This document shows positions 40,598 to 56,725 of a stretch of DNA of 64,000 bases, piece by piece. The position numbers and the translations under genes are program-made. The stretch is from Actinoplanes auranticolor (GTDB taxonomy: Bacteria; Actinomycetota; Actinomycetes; Mycobacteriales; Micromonosporaceae): positions 1 through 64,000 of the forward strand of contig NZ_BOQL01000044.1 in NCBI RefSeq assembly GCF_018332655.1. Reading direction: 5' to 3'. The notes under the pieces are model-generated. The model was not told the origin of the DNA and made no database searches. It saw nothing but the letters and a program-made list of their open reading frames with translations. Numbering within the stretch: the first letter of the stretch is position 1; every line of letters begins with the position of its first letter.

Positions 40598-41146
40598 ATG
40601 TCCAGAAACTGGGTGGTCATGCCCACCCGTCTGCCCCTCGTCATCCGCCGTTGCCACAGGTGTGCCTCCGGGCGCTTTCGGGCCAGCGGCAGATTCCGCG
40701 TCAACGCCAACCACAAGCTCATCGACGTCTGGCTCCTCGCGCTGTGCACCGGCTGCGGGGACACCACCAAGCTCACCGTGCTGGAACGGGCAACCGTGCG
40801 TTCCGTACGCCCGGAGATCCTGGACCGGCTGCACGACAACGATGCGGGTCTGACAGCCGAGCTGCTGCTGGATCCGCTCGTGTGGCGCCGCAATCGCATC
40901 GCCCTCGACTGGGACGGCGCCTGGCGCCTCGACACCGGCGGGCCGGATCAGCCCGACGGCGAAGCGATCGAGGTCGCGGTCCGTTTCACGGCGCCGATCC
41001 CGGTCCGGCCGGTGCGCCTGATCGCCGAGGGCTTCGGTTTCACCCGGGCCGAGGTGGCCGGACTGATCGCCGAGGGCAGTCTCGTCTCGGCGGTCCGGCT
41101 GAGCGGCAGGCTCTCCGGCGACTTCACCTTCACGCTCAAGCGCTGA
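40598..41146 (+). CDS. DUF1062 domain-containing protein
   Basis: A 182-residue protein matching the DUF1062 pattern: WVVMPTRLPLVIRRCHRCASGRF then FRVNANHKLIDVWLLALCTGCGDT. C19/C22 and a second Cys pair (CTGC) about 30 residues on probably bind zinc. The C-terminal part (FGFTRAEVAGLIAEGSLVSAVRLSGRLSGDFTFTL) resembles a small RNA-binding S4-like domain, which would fit a translation or RNA role, but the family has no known function. The ATG at 40598 has GGGA about 12 bases upstream. It ends 22 bases before a strong hairpin. Confidence 0.8.
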   Translation: MSRNWVVMPTRLPLVIRRCHRCASGRFRASGRFRVNANHKLIDVWLLALCTGCGDTTKLTVLERATVRSVRPEILDRLHDNDAGLTAELLLDPLVWRRNRIALDWDGAWRLDTGGPDQPDGEAIEVAVRFTAPIPVRPVRLIAEGFGFTRAEVAGLIAEGSLVSAVRLSGRLSGDFTFTLKR

Positions 41147-41167
41147 GCCGCCGGCCCAGGGCCTGAC

Positions 41168-41203
41168 GAACCGGCCGCGGACCGAGAGGTCCGCGGCCGG
41201 TTC
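41168..41203. terminator. Bidirectional terminator hairpin
   Basis: A perfect 16-base-pair stem (41168-41183 with 41188-41203) closed by the stable tetraloop GAGA. It lies between the convergent stops of the DUF1062 gene and the carboxylase gene and should end transcription from both sides. Confidence 0.85.
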
Positions 41204-41210
41204 ACCTGCC

Positions 41211-46697
<5,487 letters not shown>

Positions 46698-46827
46698 CGG
46701 CTGAGCCTCCCAAGCACAACGCACAGAAGGCGACGTCCGGGTCCCGGAGCGCCGCCTCCACCTGATCTCTACCTTCCTTGATTACCGGCGGGTACAACAA
46801 TGCCGGGATCGCGCATGCCGGAGCCCG

Positions 46828-46852
46828 GCTTTTGTGGGAATCCCACAAAAGC
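46828..46852. promoter_or_regulatory. 25-base palindrome upstream of the carboxylase
   Basis: Two perfect 12-base arms (GCTTTTGTGGGA and TCCCACAAAAGC) around a single A. It lies in the 217-base divergent gap between the carboxylase GTG (46697) and the methyltransferase ATG (46915). The AT-rich ends and perfect dyad are typical of a strong regulator operator, here possibly a fatty-acid regulator of the TetR/GntR kind. It could also be a hairpin, but the 1-base centre disfavours that. Confidence 0.6.
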
Positions 46853-46914
46853 GCTTGGAATCCGTCACGGAACGGGGTTGTCCGGCCTGGCGCCGGCCGC
46901 GAGAATCACTGACG

Positions 46915-47679
46915 ATGGCCGATGAACCGGACGAACCTCAGACCGCGCGAATCTGGAACTACTGGCTGGGCGGGACGGAGAACTTCGCCGTCGACCGGCA
47001 GGTGGGCGACCAGATCCGCCAGGCGTTCCCGCAGATCGTCGAGAACGCCCGCGCGTCGCGCGCCTTCCTGGTGCGCGCGGTCAGCCATGTGACCACCGAA
47101 GCCGGGATCCGGCAATTCCTGGACGTCGGCTCCGGCCTGCCGGCCGCCGACAACGTCCACCAGGTGGCCCAACGGCTGGCGCCGGAGTCCCGGGTCGTCT
47201 ACGTCGACGTCGACCCGCTGGTGCAGGCGCGCGCCCGGGCACTGCTCACCAGCACACCGCAGGGCGCCACCCGCTACGTCCACGCCGACGGCCGGCAATC
47301 AGCGACGGTGCTGGCCGAGGCGGCCGGCACAGTGGACCTGGACCGGCCGGTCGCGCTGATCATGTCCGGCATCCTGGGCCACGTCGTGGACGACGACGAG
47401 GCGGTCACGATGGTCGGCGACTACCTCGCCGCCCTGGCCCCGGGCAGCTACCTCATCGCCCTCGACGGATCCCGCAGCGAGCAGCACGGCGCGGCGGAGA
47501 AGATCTGGAACGAACAGGCCAACCCGCCGTACGTGTTACGCGGCCGGGACCAGTTCGCCCGGTTCTTCGCCGGGCTGGAGCTGGTCGAGCCCGGAGTGAC
47601 CTCCGCGCCGCTGTGGCGGCCGGACGCCGATGAAGCCCGGCCCCTCGACGTGCTGTGCGGGGTCGGCCGCAAGCCCTGA
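46915..47679 (+). CDS. SAM-dependent methyltransferase, SAV2177/DUF574 family
   Basis: A 254-residue protein with the family's fixed opening ARIWNYWLGGTENFAVDRQVG and the Rossmann motif FLDVGSGLPAADNVHQVAQ, followed by VVYVDVDPLVQARARALL, LIMSGILGHVVDDD and LIALDGS. Actinomycetes encode many paralogues, often near regulators; the reaction is not established. The ATG at 46915 is where the family similarity begins; the frame is open to 46834. It is followed directly by remnants of an ABC transporter on the other strand. Confidence 0.9.
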   Translation: MADEPDEPQTARIWNYWLGGTENFAVDRQVGDQIRQAFPQIVENARASRAFLVRAVSHVTTEAGIRQFLDVGSGLPAADNVHQVAQRLAPESRVVYVDVDPLVQARARALLTSTPQGATRYVHADGRQSATVLAEAAGTVDLDRPVALIMSGILGHVVDDDEAVTMVGDYLAALAPGSYLIALDGSRSEQHGAAEKIWNEQANPPYVLRGRDQFARFFAGLELVEPGVTSAPLWRPDADEARPLDVLCGVGRKP

Positions 47680-47682
47680 GTG

Positions 47683-48182
47683 TCACAGGGTGCGGAGAGC
47701 CTCCACCGGGGACAGCCGGGCCGCCGGATAGAGCCCGGCGGTCGAGGTAGCGGCCGAGCAGCAGCCGTGCCGAGACGGCCGCCGGCAGCGAGGGCTGGGC
47801 GGCGAGCACGTTCATGCCGCCGGTCTGCACCGCCGGGATGGCTCGGCTGCGCCGTACGGTCACGTTGCGGACACTGCCCACGGCCGTGACCGTCCGGACC
47901 GGCGGGATGCGCGCGATCATCGGCGCGGCCGTGACCGGCAGCGGCACCTCGCGGCCGTTGATCGACTGCCCGGACGCCACGGTCAGCAGGTTGCCCTGCT
48001 CGCCGAGCTGGTCGATCCGGGTCGAGGTTGCCGGTCGGTTCGTCGGCCGACGGCACCGCCGGCCGGCCCACGACGGCACGGGCGATCGCGACCCGTTGCC
48101 GTTCGCCGCCGGACAGCTGTCCCGCGCGGTGCCGGATCCGGCCGGCCGGCCCGACTCAGCATGATCGACTTGCCGGCACGCG
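47683..48182 (-). pseudogene. Collapsed remnant of a MacB-type ABC exporter
   Basis: Pieces of a transporter like that at 33.9-35.8 kb occur in order on the minus strand with large deletions between them. From 48182: Walker A relic RAGKSIMLS; then GQLSGGERQRVAIARAVVG with ADEPTGNLDPD (signature and Walker B); then, in another frame, the permease extracytoplasmic part EQGNLLTVASGQSINGREV and VQTGGMNVLAAQPSLPA; and finally the permease end GLYPAARLSPVEALRTL before the stop at 47683. The intact system has matching segments (NLLTVGPGN, AAQTGGISVAAAQLDLPS, GLYPAIRAARLAPTEAL). No complete ATPase or permease can be made. Confidence 0.75.
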
Positions 48183-48217
48183 GATAGACCTCCGACACGC
48201 CAGGTGCCGTTGCAGTA

Positions 48218-50908
<2,691 letters not shown>

Positions 50909-51045
50909 TACTCCCCGCCCCGGCGCCCGGCCGGGACTCGGCGAGATTGCTCGCGCTTCCGGCACGAGCGGCGACTTGCCCCAAGCGCCCCCCTCGTCCG
51001 CTTCCGGGTGATTCCATGGGAGGACATCGCCACGAGGAGACAGAC

Positions 51046-52623
51046 GTGCGTTCTCTGAGCATGCGGACCAGCCTGCTGGCCGCCGCGGCAGTCGCTCTGC
51101 TGGTGGCCCTGATCGTCGGGGCCGTCGGGATCCTGCGGACCACCAGCACCGCCGACCGGGCCGAGGCCATCTACACCGAGGCCCTGCTGCCCCTGGCCAC
51201 GGTCAAGGACATCCAGCAGATCATCTGGCATGCGCGGTGGGCGAGCCTGTCGAACCTGACGGCCACGGACGCGGCCAAGGCCACCGCGTACGGGCAGGAG
51301 GCCACGGCCCACTACGACCTGGTCACGACCAGGCTCCAGGAGTACGAGAGGCTGACCGTCTCGGGCGAGGAACGCGCCGCGATGGCGACCTTCCAGGCCA
51401 CCTGGTCGACCTACCTCGACCTGCGCAAGCAGTCCAGCGCGCTGAAGAACGCCGGCAAGGTCCAGGAGTGGGAGCAGTTCCGCAGCACCACGCTCAACCC
51501 CGCCACCGCTCAGGCCCTCGAGGACCTCGACGCCCTGGTGGCCCTCTCCCAGCGACAGGCCACCGCGAGCGCGGCCGCCGCCCGGTCCGCGGCCGACCAG
51601 GCCCGGATCACGATCGGCGTCGTGCTGGCCGTCGGCGTCCTGCTCGCCGCCGCGTTCGCGCTGCTGGTGGCCCGGGTCCTGAACCGGCGCCTGCACGCGC
51701 TGCGCGAGGTGGTGTCGGCGATGGCCGACGGTGACCTCACCGAACGGCAACCCGACACCGGCGCGAACGAGATCGGGGAGATGTCGCGTTCGGTGCACCG
51801 CGCGGCCGGCCAGCTGCGCACCACGATGCAGACCCTCGCGGGCATGAGCTCCGGGCTGTCCCAGCGCTCCACCGAGCTGCAGCAGGCCAGCCGCAGCCTC
51901 AGCGGCAGCACCGACCGGGCCTCCGTACGGGTCGGCGCGATCGACACGGCGGCCGGCGAGGTCAGCGCCGGCGTACAGGCCGTGGCGAGCGGCGCCGAGG
52001 AGATGGGCGCCGCCATCCGCGAGATCGCCATGAGCGCCACCGAAGCGGCCCAGGTGGCGGCCGGGGCGGTCGCGACCGCCTCGCACGCCGGGCAGCTCAT
52101 GTCCAAACTGGACGCCTCCTCGGCCGAGATCGACAGCGTGGTCAAGGCCATCACCGCCATCGCCGAGCAGACCAACCTGCTCGCCCTCAACGCGACCATC
52201 GAGGCGGCCCGGGCCGGGGAGACCGGCAAGGGTTTCGCGGTGGTCGCGGGCGAGGTCAAGGATCTGGCCCAGGAGACGGCGAAGGCGACCGAGGAGATCA
52301 GCCGGCGTACCGAGGTCATCCAGGCCGACACCCGCGCGGCGGTGGAGGCGATCGCCGGCATCGGGGCGGTGATCGAGAAGATCAACGACTACCAGAACAC
52401 CATCGCCTCGGCCGTCGAGGAGCAGAGCGCCACGACCAACGGCATGACCGGCGACCTCAACCGTGCCGCCGGCGGCACGTCCGAGATCAGCGGACAGCTC
52501 GCCGAGGTCGTCCAGGTGACCACCGCGACACGGGACGCCGCCCAGGCCACCGAGACGACGGCGGCCGAGCTCGCCGACATCTCCGGCCGGCTGAACACCA
52601 TGGTCGCCGTCTTCCGGTACTAG
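51046..52623 (+). CDS. Methyl-accepting chemotaxis protein (4HB type)
   Basis: A 525-residue chemoreceptor. First membrane helix TSLLAAAAVALLVALIVGAVGIL, a ~150-residue four-helix-bundle sensor (TVKDIQQIIWHARWASLSNLT), second helix (ITIGVVLAVGVLLAAAFALLVA), HAMP, and a signalling domain with AIAEQTNLLALNATIEAARAG and GKGFAVVAGEVKDLAQETAKATEEISRR, an intact tip. GTG at 51046 has GAGGAG 6 bases upstream; the frame extends to 50893. It has a distinct HAMP-proximal region and no C-terminal tether. It likely signals to the CheA/CheW of the operon at 4.4-11.3 kb; the divergent hybrid kinase may share its stimulus. Confidence 0.93.
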   Translation: MRSLSMRTSLLAAAAVALLVALIVGAVGILRTTSTADRAEAIYTEALLPLATVKDIQQIIWHARWASLSNLTATDAAKATAYGQEATAHYDLVTTRLQEYERLTVSGEERAAMATFQATWSTYLDLRKQSSALKNAGKVQEWEQFRSTTLNPATAQALEDLDALVALSQRQATASAAAARSAADQARITIGVVLAVGVLLAAAFALLVARVLNRRLHALREVVSAMADGDLTERQPDTGANEIGEMSRSVHRAAGQLRTTMQTLAGMSSGLSQRSTELQQASRSLSGSTDRASVRVGAIDTAAGEVSAGVQAVASGAEEMGAAIREIAMSATEAAQVAAGAVATASHAGQLMSKLDASSAEIDSVVKAITAIAEQTNLLALNATIEAARAGETGKGFAVVAGEVKDLAQETAKATEEISRRTEVIQADTRAAVEAIAGIGAVIEKINDYQNTIASAVEEQSATTNGMTGDLNRAAGGTSEISGQLAEVVQVTTATRDAAQATETTAAELADISGRLNTMVAVFRY

Positions 52624-52645
52624 CTATGTCGTAACGTTCGGTGGC

Positions 52646-53206
52646 ATGGCCCCTCCGAGCCCCCGGCGGTACGTGATCACCGGCGCGCCGGGCGCCGGCA
52701 AGTCGACGATCCTGGCCGTCCTGCGCGAGCGCGGTTACGCCGTGGTCGACGAAGCGGCCACCGATGTCATCGCCCGCGAACAGGCGAGGGGCGACTCCGA
52801 GCCGTGGCGCGCGGAGACCTTCGTCGAGGCGGTGACCCGACTGCAGCAGGAACGCCGACAGCGACCGGTGCCCACCGGCGCCACGGTCCAGGTGTTCGAC
52901 CGGTCGCCGCTGTGCACGCTCGCGCTGGCCCACTACGGCGAACGGCCGGTGCCGCCGCTGCTGGAGAGCGAGGTCGCCCGGATCGTCGCGGAGGGGATCT
53001 ACCGGCCCCGCGTGTTCTTCGTCCGGCTGCTCGGCTTCATCACGCCGACGGCGGCCCGGCGGATCAGCTACGCGCACTCGGTGCGGTTCGAGCGCTTCCA
53101 CGAGCAGGCGTACCGCGACCACGGTTTCGAGCTGGCCGACGTGCCGGCCGGCCCGCCTGAGCAGCGGGCGGACCTGATCGAGCGGGCCATCGCGGCAGAC
53201 GACTGA
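52646..53206 (+). CDS. Small AAA-type ATPase (AAA_28-like)
   Basis: A 186-residue P-loop NTPase. Walker A is ITGAPGAGKST (residues 13-21), Walker B FDRSP (residues ~90-94), and a later LGFITPTAARRISYAHSVRFERFHEQAYRDHGFEL helical region is typical of the AAA_28 predicted kinase/ATPase family. It could phosphorylate a small metabolite; the substrate is unknown. It starts at ATG 52646, 23 bases after the receptor stop, and might share its transcript, but no functional link is clear. Confidence 0.85.
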   Translation: MAPPSPRRYVITGAPGAGKSTILAVLRERGYAVVDEAATDVIAREQARGDSEPWRAETFVEAVTRLQQERRQRPVPTGATVQVFDRSPLCTLALAHYGERPVPPLLESEVARIVAEGIYRPRVFFVRLLGFITPTAARRISYAHSVRFERFHEQAYRDHGFELADVPAGPPEQRADLIERAIAADD

Positions 53207-53211
53207 GCCGC

Positions 53212-53230
53212 TTGTCCGCAGTTGTCCACA
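53212..53230 (+). other. Paired DnaA boxes
   Basis: TTGTCCGCA (53212-53220) and TTGTCCACA (53222-53230) sit in tandem one base apart. The second is the perfect actinomycete DnaA-box consensus; the first has one change. They lie just after the ATPase gene stop and 100 bases before the secreted protein gene. A pair this close is typical of a regulatory or titration site rather than a full origin, since no cluster of many boxes or AT-rich unwinding element is present. Confidence 0.45.
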
Positions 53231-53329
53231 GGCCCCGGAAAGCGGGGTCGCGGCGGCTCCTGATCAAGCCGTATGGTGTGGCTCCCTCGACCGCGCCGGA
53301 CGCGGTCGTGCCGGTGGAAGGACCTCAAC

Positions 53330-55831
53330 ATGGCTCGGTGGTCTCGGTCGAGGCTGCGCAATATCGGTGTCGCCGCGGTCGCGCTGCTCGGCGGTTCGCT
53401 GCTCATCATCCCGGCGGTGTCACAGGCCGGCGAGGAGCCGCCCCGGCGGCCGGCGACGGCCCAGGCGCCCGCGTCGGAGCCCGACCGGATCACCATGCTG
53501 CCCGGCGCCGAGGGCCGCTCGGCGTTCCAGTTCGAGCCCGGCTCCGGCGACACCCGGGCGCCGTACGCCTTCGTCTCCACCGGCGGCACCGTGCGAGCCC
53601 AGCAGCTCGGCGGCAGCGTCACCCCGGTCGCGCAGGCCAGGACCGGTGCCCCGCAGCGCCCGGCCCAAGCCGCCGCAGCCGCCGCCGCCTACAAGACCAC
53701 GCTGACCGTGGACTCGCAGAACTGGACAGCCTGGAACAAGTTCATCAGCCTCTGGAACCGCGACACCTGGACGTGGGTCCCGGTGACCAACCCGCAGAAT
53801 TCGCTGAGCGCGACGGCCAGCCTGCCCCCGGGCAACTACTTCGTCGCGGTGATGTACGGCATCTACAACGTGGACAGCTACCTGCTGACCAGGTCCTTCA
53901 CCGTGAAGAGCGCGGCGCAGACCGTGAAGCTGGAGGAGAAGTCGGCCAAGCGGGTGGGCTTCACCGTCGACGACACCACCGCGCAGTCCGACTCCAGCAC
54001 GGTCTGGATCACGCTGCCCAACGGCGACCTCGTGGGCTTCGCGGGCGGGCCGAAGACCCGCAACTACGTGACGACGGCCTCGCTGCCCGGCACGACGCTG
54101 CGGGTGCACGACGTGCTGACCAAGGCCGGCTCCACCGCCCTGCGGCCGAGCCCCTACCGGTACGACCTCGTCCGCTACTGGCCGCACCCGTTCCCGGCGT
54201 CCCCGGTCAAGGCGGTCAAGACCGCAACACTGGCCAAGACCAGCCTGGCGATCCGCGGGCAGGGCACCAGCACCGACGGGTCGTACGCGACGGTGCCGAT
54301 GACCGGCGAGTGGACCGGCGCGTACGTGCCGACCTCGATGCGACTCCCGGCGAACCTCACCGAATACGTGACGCCGGGGGTGAACATGGGCCGCCTGGTC
54401 GACTACGGCGGCGGCCAGTCGCTCGACCTGGGCTACCGCACCCTGTCCGCGGGCACCGCGCCCGGCGAGACGGTGGGTGCAGGCCCGCTGAGCCCGGTCC
54501 GGCGGTCCGGCGACCACGACTCGCGGCGTGAGGGCAGCCGGCTGGCGATCAATGAGAACTCCACCCTCGGTGACGCGGCGGGCCACCGGGGCGGCGACAG
54601 CTCCGGCACCCACTCGATGACCCTGAGCAGCGGCGGCGCGGTGCTGAAGGCGTCGACGACGACCAGCCTGACCGCTGCCGTGCCGCAGGGCGAGCAGACG
54701 TACCAGCTGGATCACACGATGACCCGCAAGGTGCCGTGGTCCCAGCTGTCCACGAAGATCCGAAGCGAGTGGACGTTCGCCTCGCAGTGGAACCCGGGGT
54801 CCACCGACGTCCCGCTGATCGACCTCCGCCTGTCCGCCTCCGGGCTGGACCAGCGCAACCGGGCCGCGGCCGGGCCGGTGCCGCTGGCCATCGAGGCGTC
54901 GACCCGCGCGGGCTCGGCCCGGACCACCGTCGACAAGGTCGAGTGGTCGCTCGACGACGGCGCCACCTGGACGGAGCTGCCGTCGACCACCTCCGGCGGC
55001 GGGGTCGAGGCGACGGGGGACATACCGGCCGGCGCCGCGTTCGCATCGCTGCGGGTGACCGCCGGCAACGAGCAGGGCGGCACGCTGCGCCGCACCGTCC
55101 TGCGGGCGCTGGCCGGGCCGGCCACCCCGGGCGACGAGTCCGCCGGCACCACGACGATCTCCAACGTGAAGATCAACGGCGGAAAGGCGCTGCTGCCCGG
55201 CGTGGACAGCGGCCAGATCGAGATCTCGTCGACCTTCACGGCGAGCGACCCGTCCGGCATCGCCGACGCCGGTCTCTACCTCTGGCACGGCAGCTACAAC
55301 GCACCGGACGGACTGCTGATGGCAGGCACGGAGTGCACCCCGGTCAACGCGACCACCGTGAACTGCACGGCGCTGGCCCACATGTACGACGTGCGGTACT
55401 CGCTGGGCATCAACGGGCTGGCCGGGGCCTGGAACGCCGAGGTGTGGGCGTCGGCCGAGGACGGCACCGGCTTCATCAACCGCAAGAAGGCGGGCACCCT
55501 GACCATCAAGCGGTCGACACGGGTGACGGCGGACGCCACTCCGGAGCCGGTGTCGAAGGGTCGCACGATCACCGTGACGGGCGCGCTGACCCGGCTCGAC
55601 TTCTACTCCAACTGGACGTACCGGGCCTTCCCGGCGCAGAAGGTGAACCTGCAGTGGCGCAAGGCCGGCACGACCACGTGGACCACGGTCAAGACGGTCA
55701 CCTCGGACGCGAGCGGCAAGCTCAAGGCCACCGCCAAGGCGGGATCGGACGGCTCGTACCGGTACAACTACGCCGGTGACGCGACGTCCTGGACGTCGTC
55801 CAGCTCGGCGGACTACGTCGACGTGAAGTGA
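53330..55831 (+). CDS. Large secreted protein of unknown function
   Basis: An 833-residue exported protein. Signal peptide RLRNIGVAAVALLGGSLLIIPAVSQA with cleavage after SQA. The mature chain is beta-rich throughout: an N-terminal PAQAAAAAAAYKTTLTVDSQ section, WITLPNGDLVGFAGGPKTRNY, then Ser/Thr/Gly-rich repeats and a C-terminal Ig-like module (VTADATPEPVSKGRTITVTG, VNLQWRKAGTTTWTTVKT, YAGDATSWTSSSSADYVDVK) of the kind that ends many actinomycete surface hydrolases. I find no catalytic motif. GGAAGGA precedes the ATG at 53330; the DnaA-box pair lies 100 bases upstream and a hairpin terminator 24 bases downstream. It may be a cell-surface or matrix protein. Confidence 0.75.
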   Translation: MARWSRSRLRNIGVAAVALLGGSLLIIPAVSQAGEEPPRRPATAQAPASEPDRITMLPGAEGRSAFQFEPGSGDTRAPYAFVSTGGTVRAQQLGGSVTPVAQARTGAPQRPAQAAAAAAAYKTTLTVDSQNWTAWNKFISLWNRDTWTWVPVTNPQNSLSATASLPPGNYFVAVMYGIYNVDSYLLTRSFTVKSAAQTVKLEEKSAKRVGFTVDDTTAQSDSSTVWITLPNGDLVGFAGGPKTRNYVTTASLPGTTLRVHDVLTKAGSTALRPSPYRYDLVRYWPHPFPASPVKAVKTATLAKTSLAIRGQGTSTDGSYATVPMTGEWTGAYVPTSMRLPANLTEYVTPGVNMGRLVDYGGGQSLDLGYRTLSAGTAPGETVGAGPLSPVRRSGDHDSRREGSRLAINENSTLGDAAGHRGGDSSGTHSMTLSSGGAVLKASTTTSLTAAVPQGEQTYQLDHTMTRKVPWSQLSTKIRSEWTFASQWNPGSTDVPLIDLRLSASGLDQRNRAAAGPVPLAIEASTRAGSARTTVDKVEWSLDDGATWTELPSTTSGGGVEATGDIPAGAAFASLRVTAGNEQGGTLRRTVLRALAGPATPGDESAGTTTISNVKINGGKALLPGVDSGQIEISSTFTASDPSGIADAGLYLWHGSYNAPDGLLMAGTECTPVNATTVNCTALAHMYDVRYSLGINGLAGAWNAEVWASAEDGTGFINRKKAGTLTIKRSTRVTADATPEPVSKGRTITVTGALTRLDFYSNWTYRAFPAQKVNLQWRKAGTTTWTTVKTVTSDASGKLKATAKAGSDGSYRYNYAGDATSWTSSSSADYVDVK

Positions 55832-55854
55832 CACCGGACCTGACGTGAGACGCA

Positions 55855-55891
55855 GCGGGCCGGCATGCTCCCCCTCGAGCTGCCGGCCCGC
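55855..55891. terminator. Hairpin terminator after the secreted protein gene
   Basis: A perfect 11-base-pair stem (GCGGGCCGGCA at 55855-55865 with TGCCGGCCCGC at 55881-55891), with additional GCTC/GAGC pairing inside the loop. It lies 24 bases after the stop and before the convergent membrane protein gene. Confidence 0.7.
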
Positions 55892-55989
55892 GGTGTCCCC
55901 GCACCCCGGCGCGGGCCGCACTCGGAGCGACCCCGCCCCTGCGCAAGCCGGACCCTGTGCAGGCCGCACCCGGCGCGGGCCGGACCGGA

Positions 55990-56565
55990 TCAGGCCGGCC
56001 GGGTGACCGGGTGGGCGGCGGCCGGGGTCCGCCGGGTGGCCGCCCAGGCCATCGCGCCGAAGGCCCCGACCAGGGCGGCGTTCACCAGCACCGCCAGCCA
56101 GGCGACGTTCGCGATGTGGGCGACCGGCCACGCCATCCCCGCCACGGCCAGCACCGCCACCACCCAGAGCGGCTGCACGTGCCGCAGGGCGAACGCCGCC
56201 AGGAGCAGCGTCAGCGGGAAGCACAACCCGAGCGGCTTGATCAGCGCCGCCGCGCCCGTCGCGTCGACCAGGTCCGTGTCCCCCAGCGACACGTGGATCG
56301 TGTTGAATCCGTAGGCGACGTTTCCGGCCACCCCGAGTACCCCGACGGCCAGCAGCACCGCCGCCGTCACCCCGCTGCTCCAGGTCACCACCCGGAGCAG
56401 GACGAACGCGTAACCGACGGCACCCAGCACGTGCACGACGGCGGCGGCCGGGTCGTCCCAGCCGCGGGTCGCGTACAGCGCGTCGGCGACCAGATAGAGC
56501 ACCGGGCCCAGCAGCAGAGAGGCGGTGAGCAAGCGGTCGATCGGCGATCCGGGCAGGGATCTCAT
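55990..56565 (-). CDS. Membrane protein of unknown function
   Basis: A 191-residue protein with six likely helices (RLLTASLLLGPVLYLVADAL; VVHVLGAVGYAFVLLRVVTW; VTAAVLLAVGVLGVAGNVAY; LIKPLGLCFPLTLLLAAFAL; LWVVAVLAVAGMAWPVAHIA; VAWLAVLVNAALVGAFGAMAW). The loops are short, and no transport or catalytic motif is visible. AAGGAG lies 5 bases before the ATG at 56565. It is divergent from the NarL-type kinase; the tandem repeats at 56641 lie in the shared region and could control both. Confidence 0.75.
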   Translation of the reverse strand: MRSLPGSPIDRLLTASLLLGPVLYLVADALYATRGWDDPAAAVVHVLGAVGYAFVLLRVVTWSSGVTAAVLLAVGVLGVAGNVAYGFNTIHVSLGDTDLVDATGAAALIKPLGLCFPLTLLLAAFALRHVQPLWVVAVLAVAGMAWPVAHIANVAWLAVLVNAALVGAFGAMAWAATRRTPAAAHPVTRPA

Positions 56566-56640
56566 GGCGGCTCCTTCGAGCTCGGGCGGCGGGAACACTG
56601 CTCACCGTCGTCCGTGCGCCGGCCGGCGGCATCGGGGCCG

Positions 56641-56692
56641 GCCCTGCGATGTCACCGGGTCAGCCCTGCGAAATCACCGGGTCAGCCCTGAT
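56641..56692. repeat. Tandem 22-base repeats between divergent genes
   Basis: Two copies of a 22-base unit (GCCCTGCGATGTCACCGGGT and its variant with AA for TG, each ending CA) lie head to tail at 56641-56662 and 56663-56684, and a partial third begins at 56685. They sit directly upstream of the histidine kinase gene (56726). Direct repeats spaced two helical turns apart fit a site bound on one face by a response regulator. Confidence 0.6.
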
Positions 56693-56725
56693 CCCGGCCG
56701 GGGTTCGCGCTGGCACGATGATGCG

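Noticed and set aside
53212..53230. A chromosomal origin of replication
   Set aside because: Only two DnaA boxes, with no dnaA/dnaN genes and no AT-rich unwinding region near them.
56641..56692. Short tandem repeats as a CRISPR start
   Set aside because: Units are contiguous with no spacers and only about two and a half copies.
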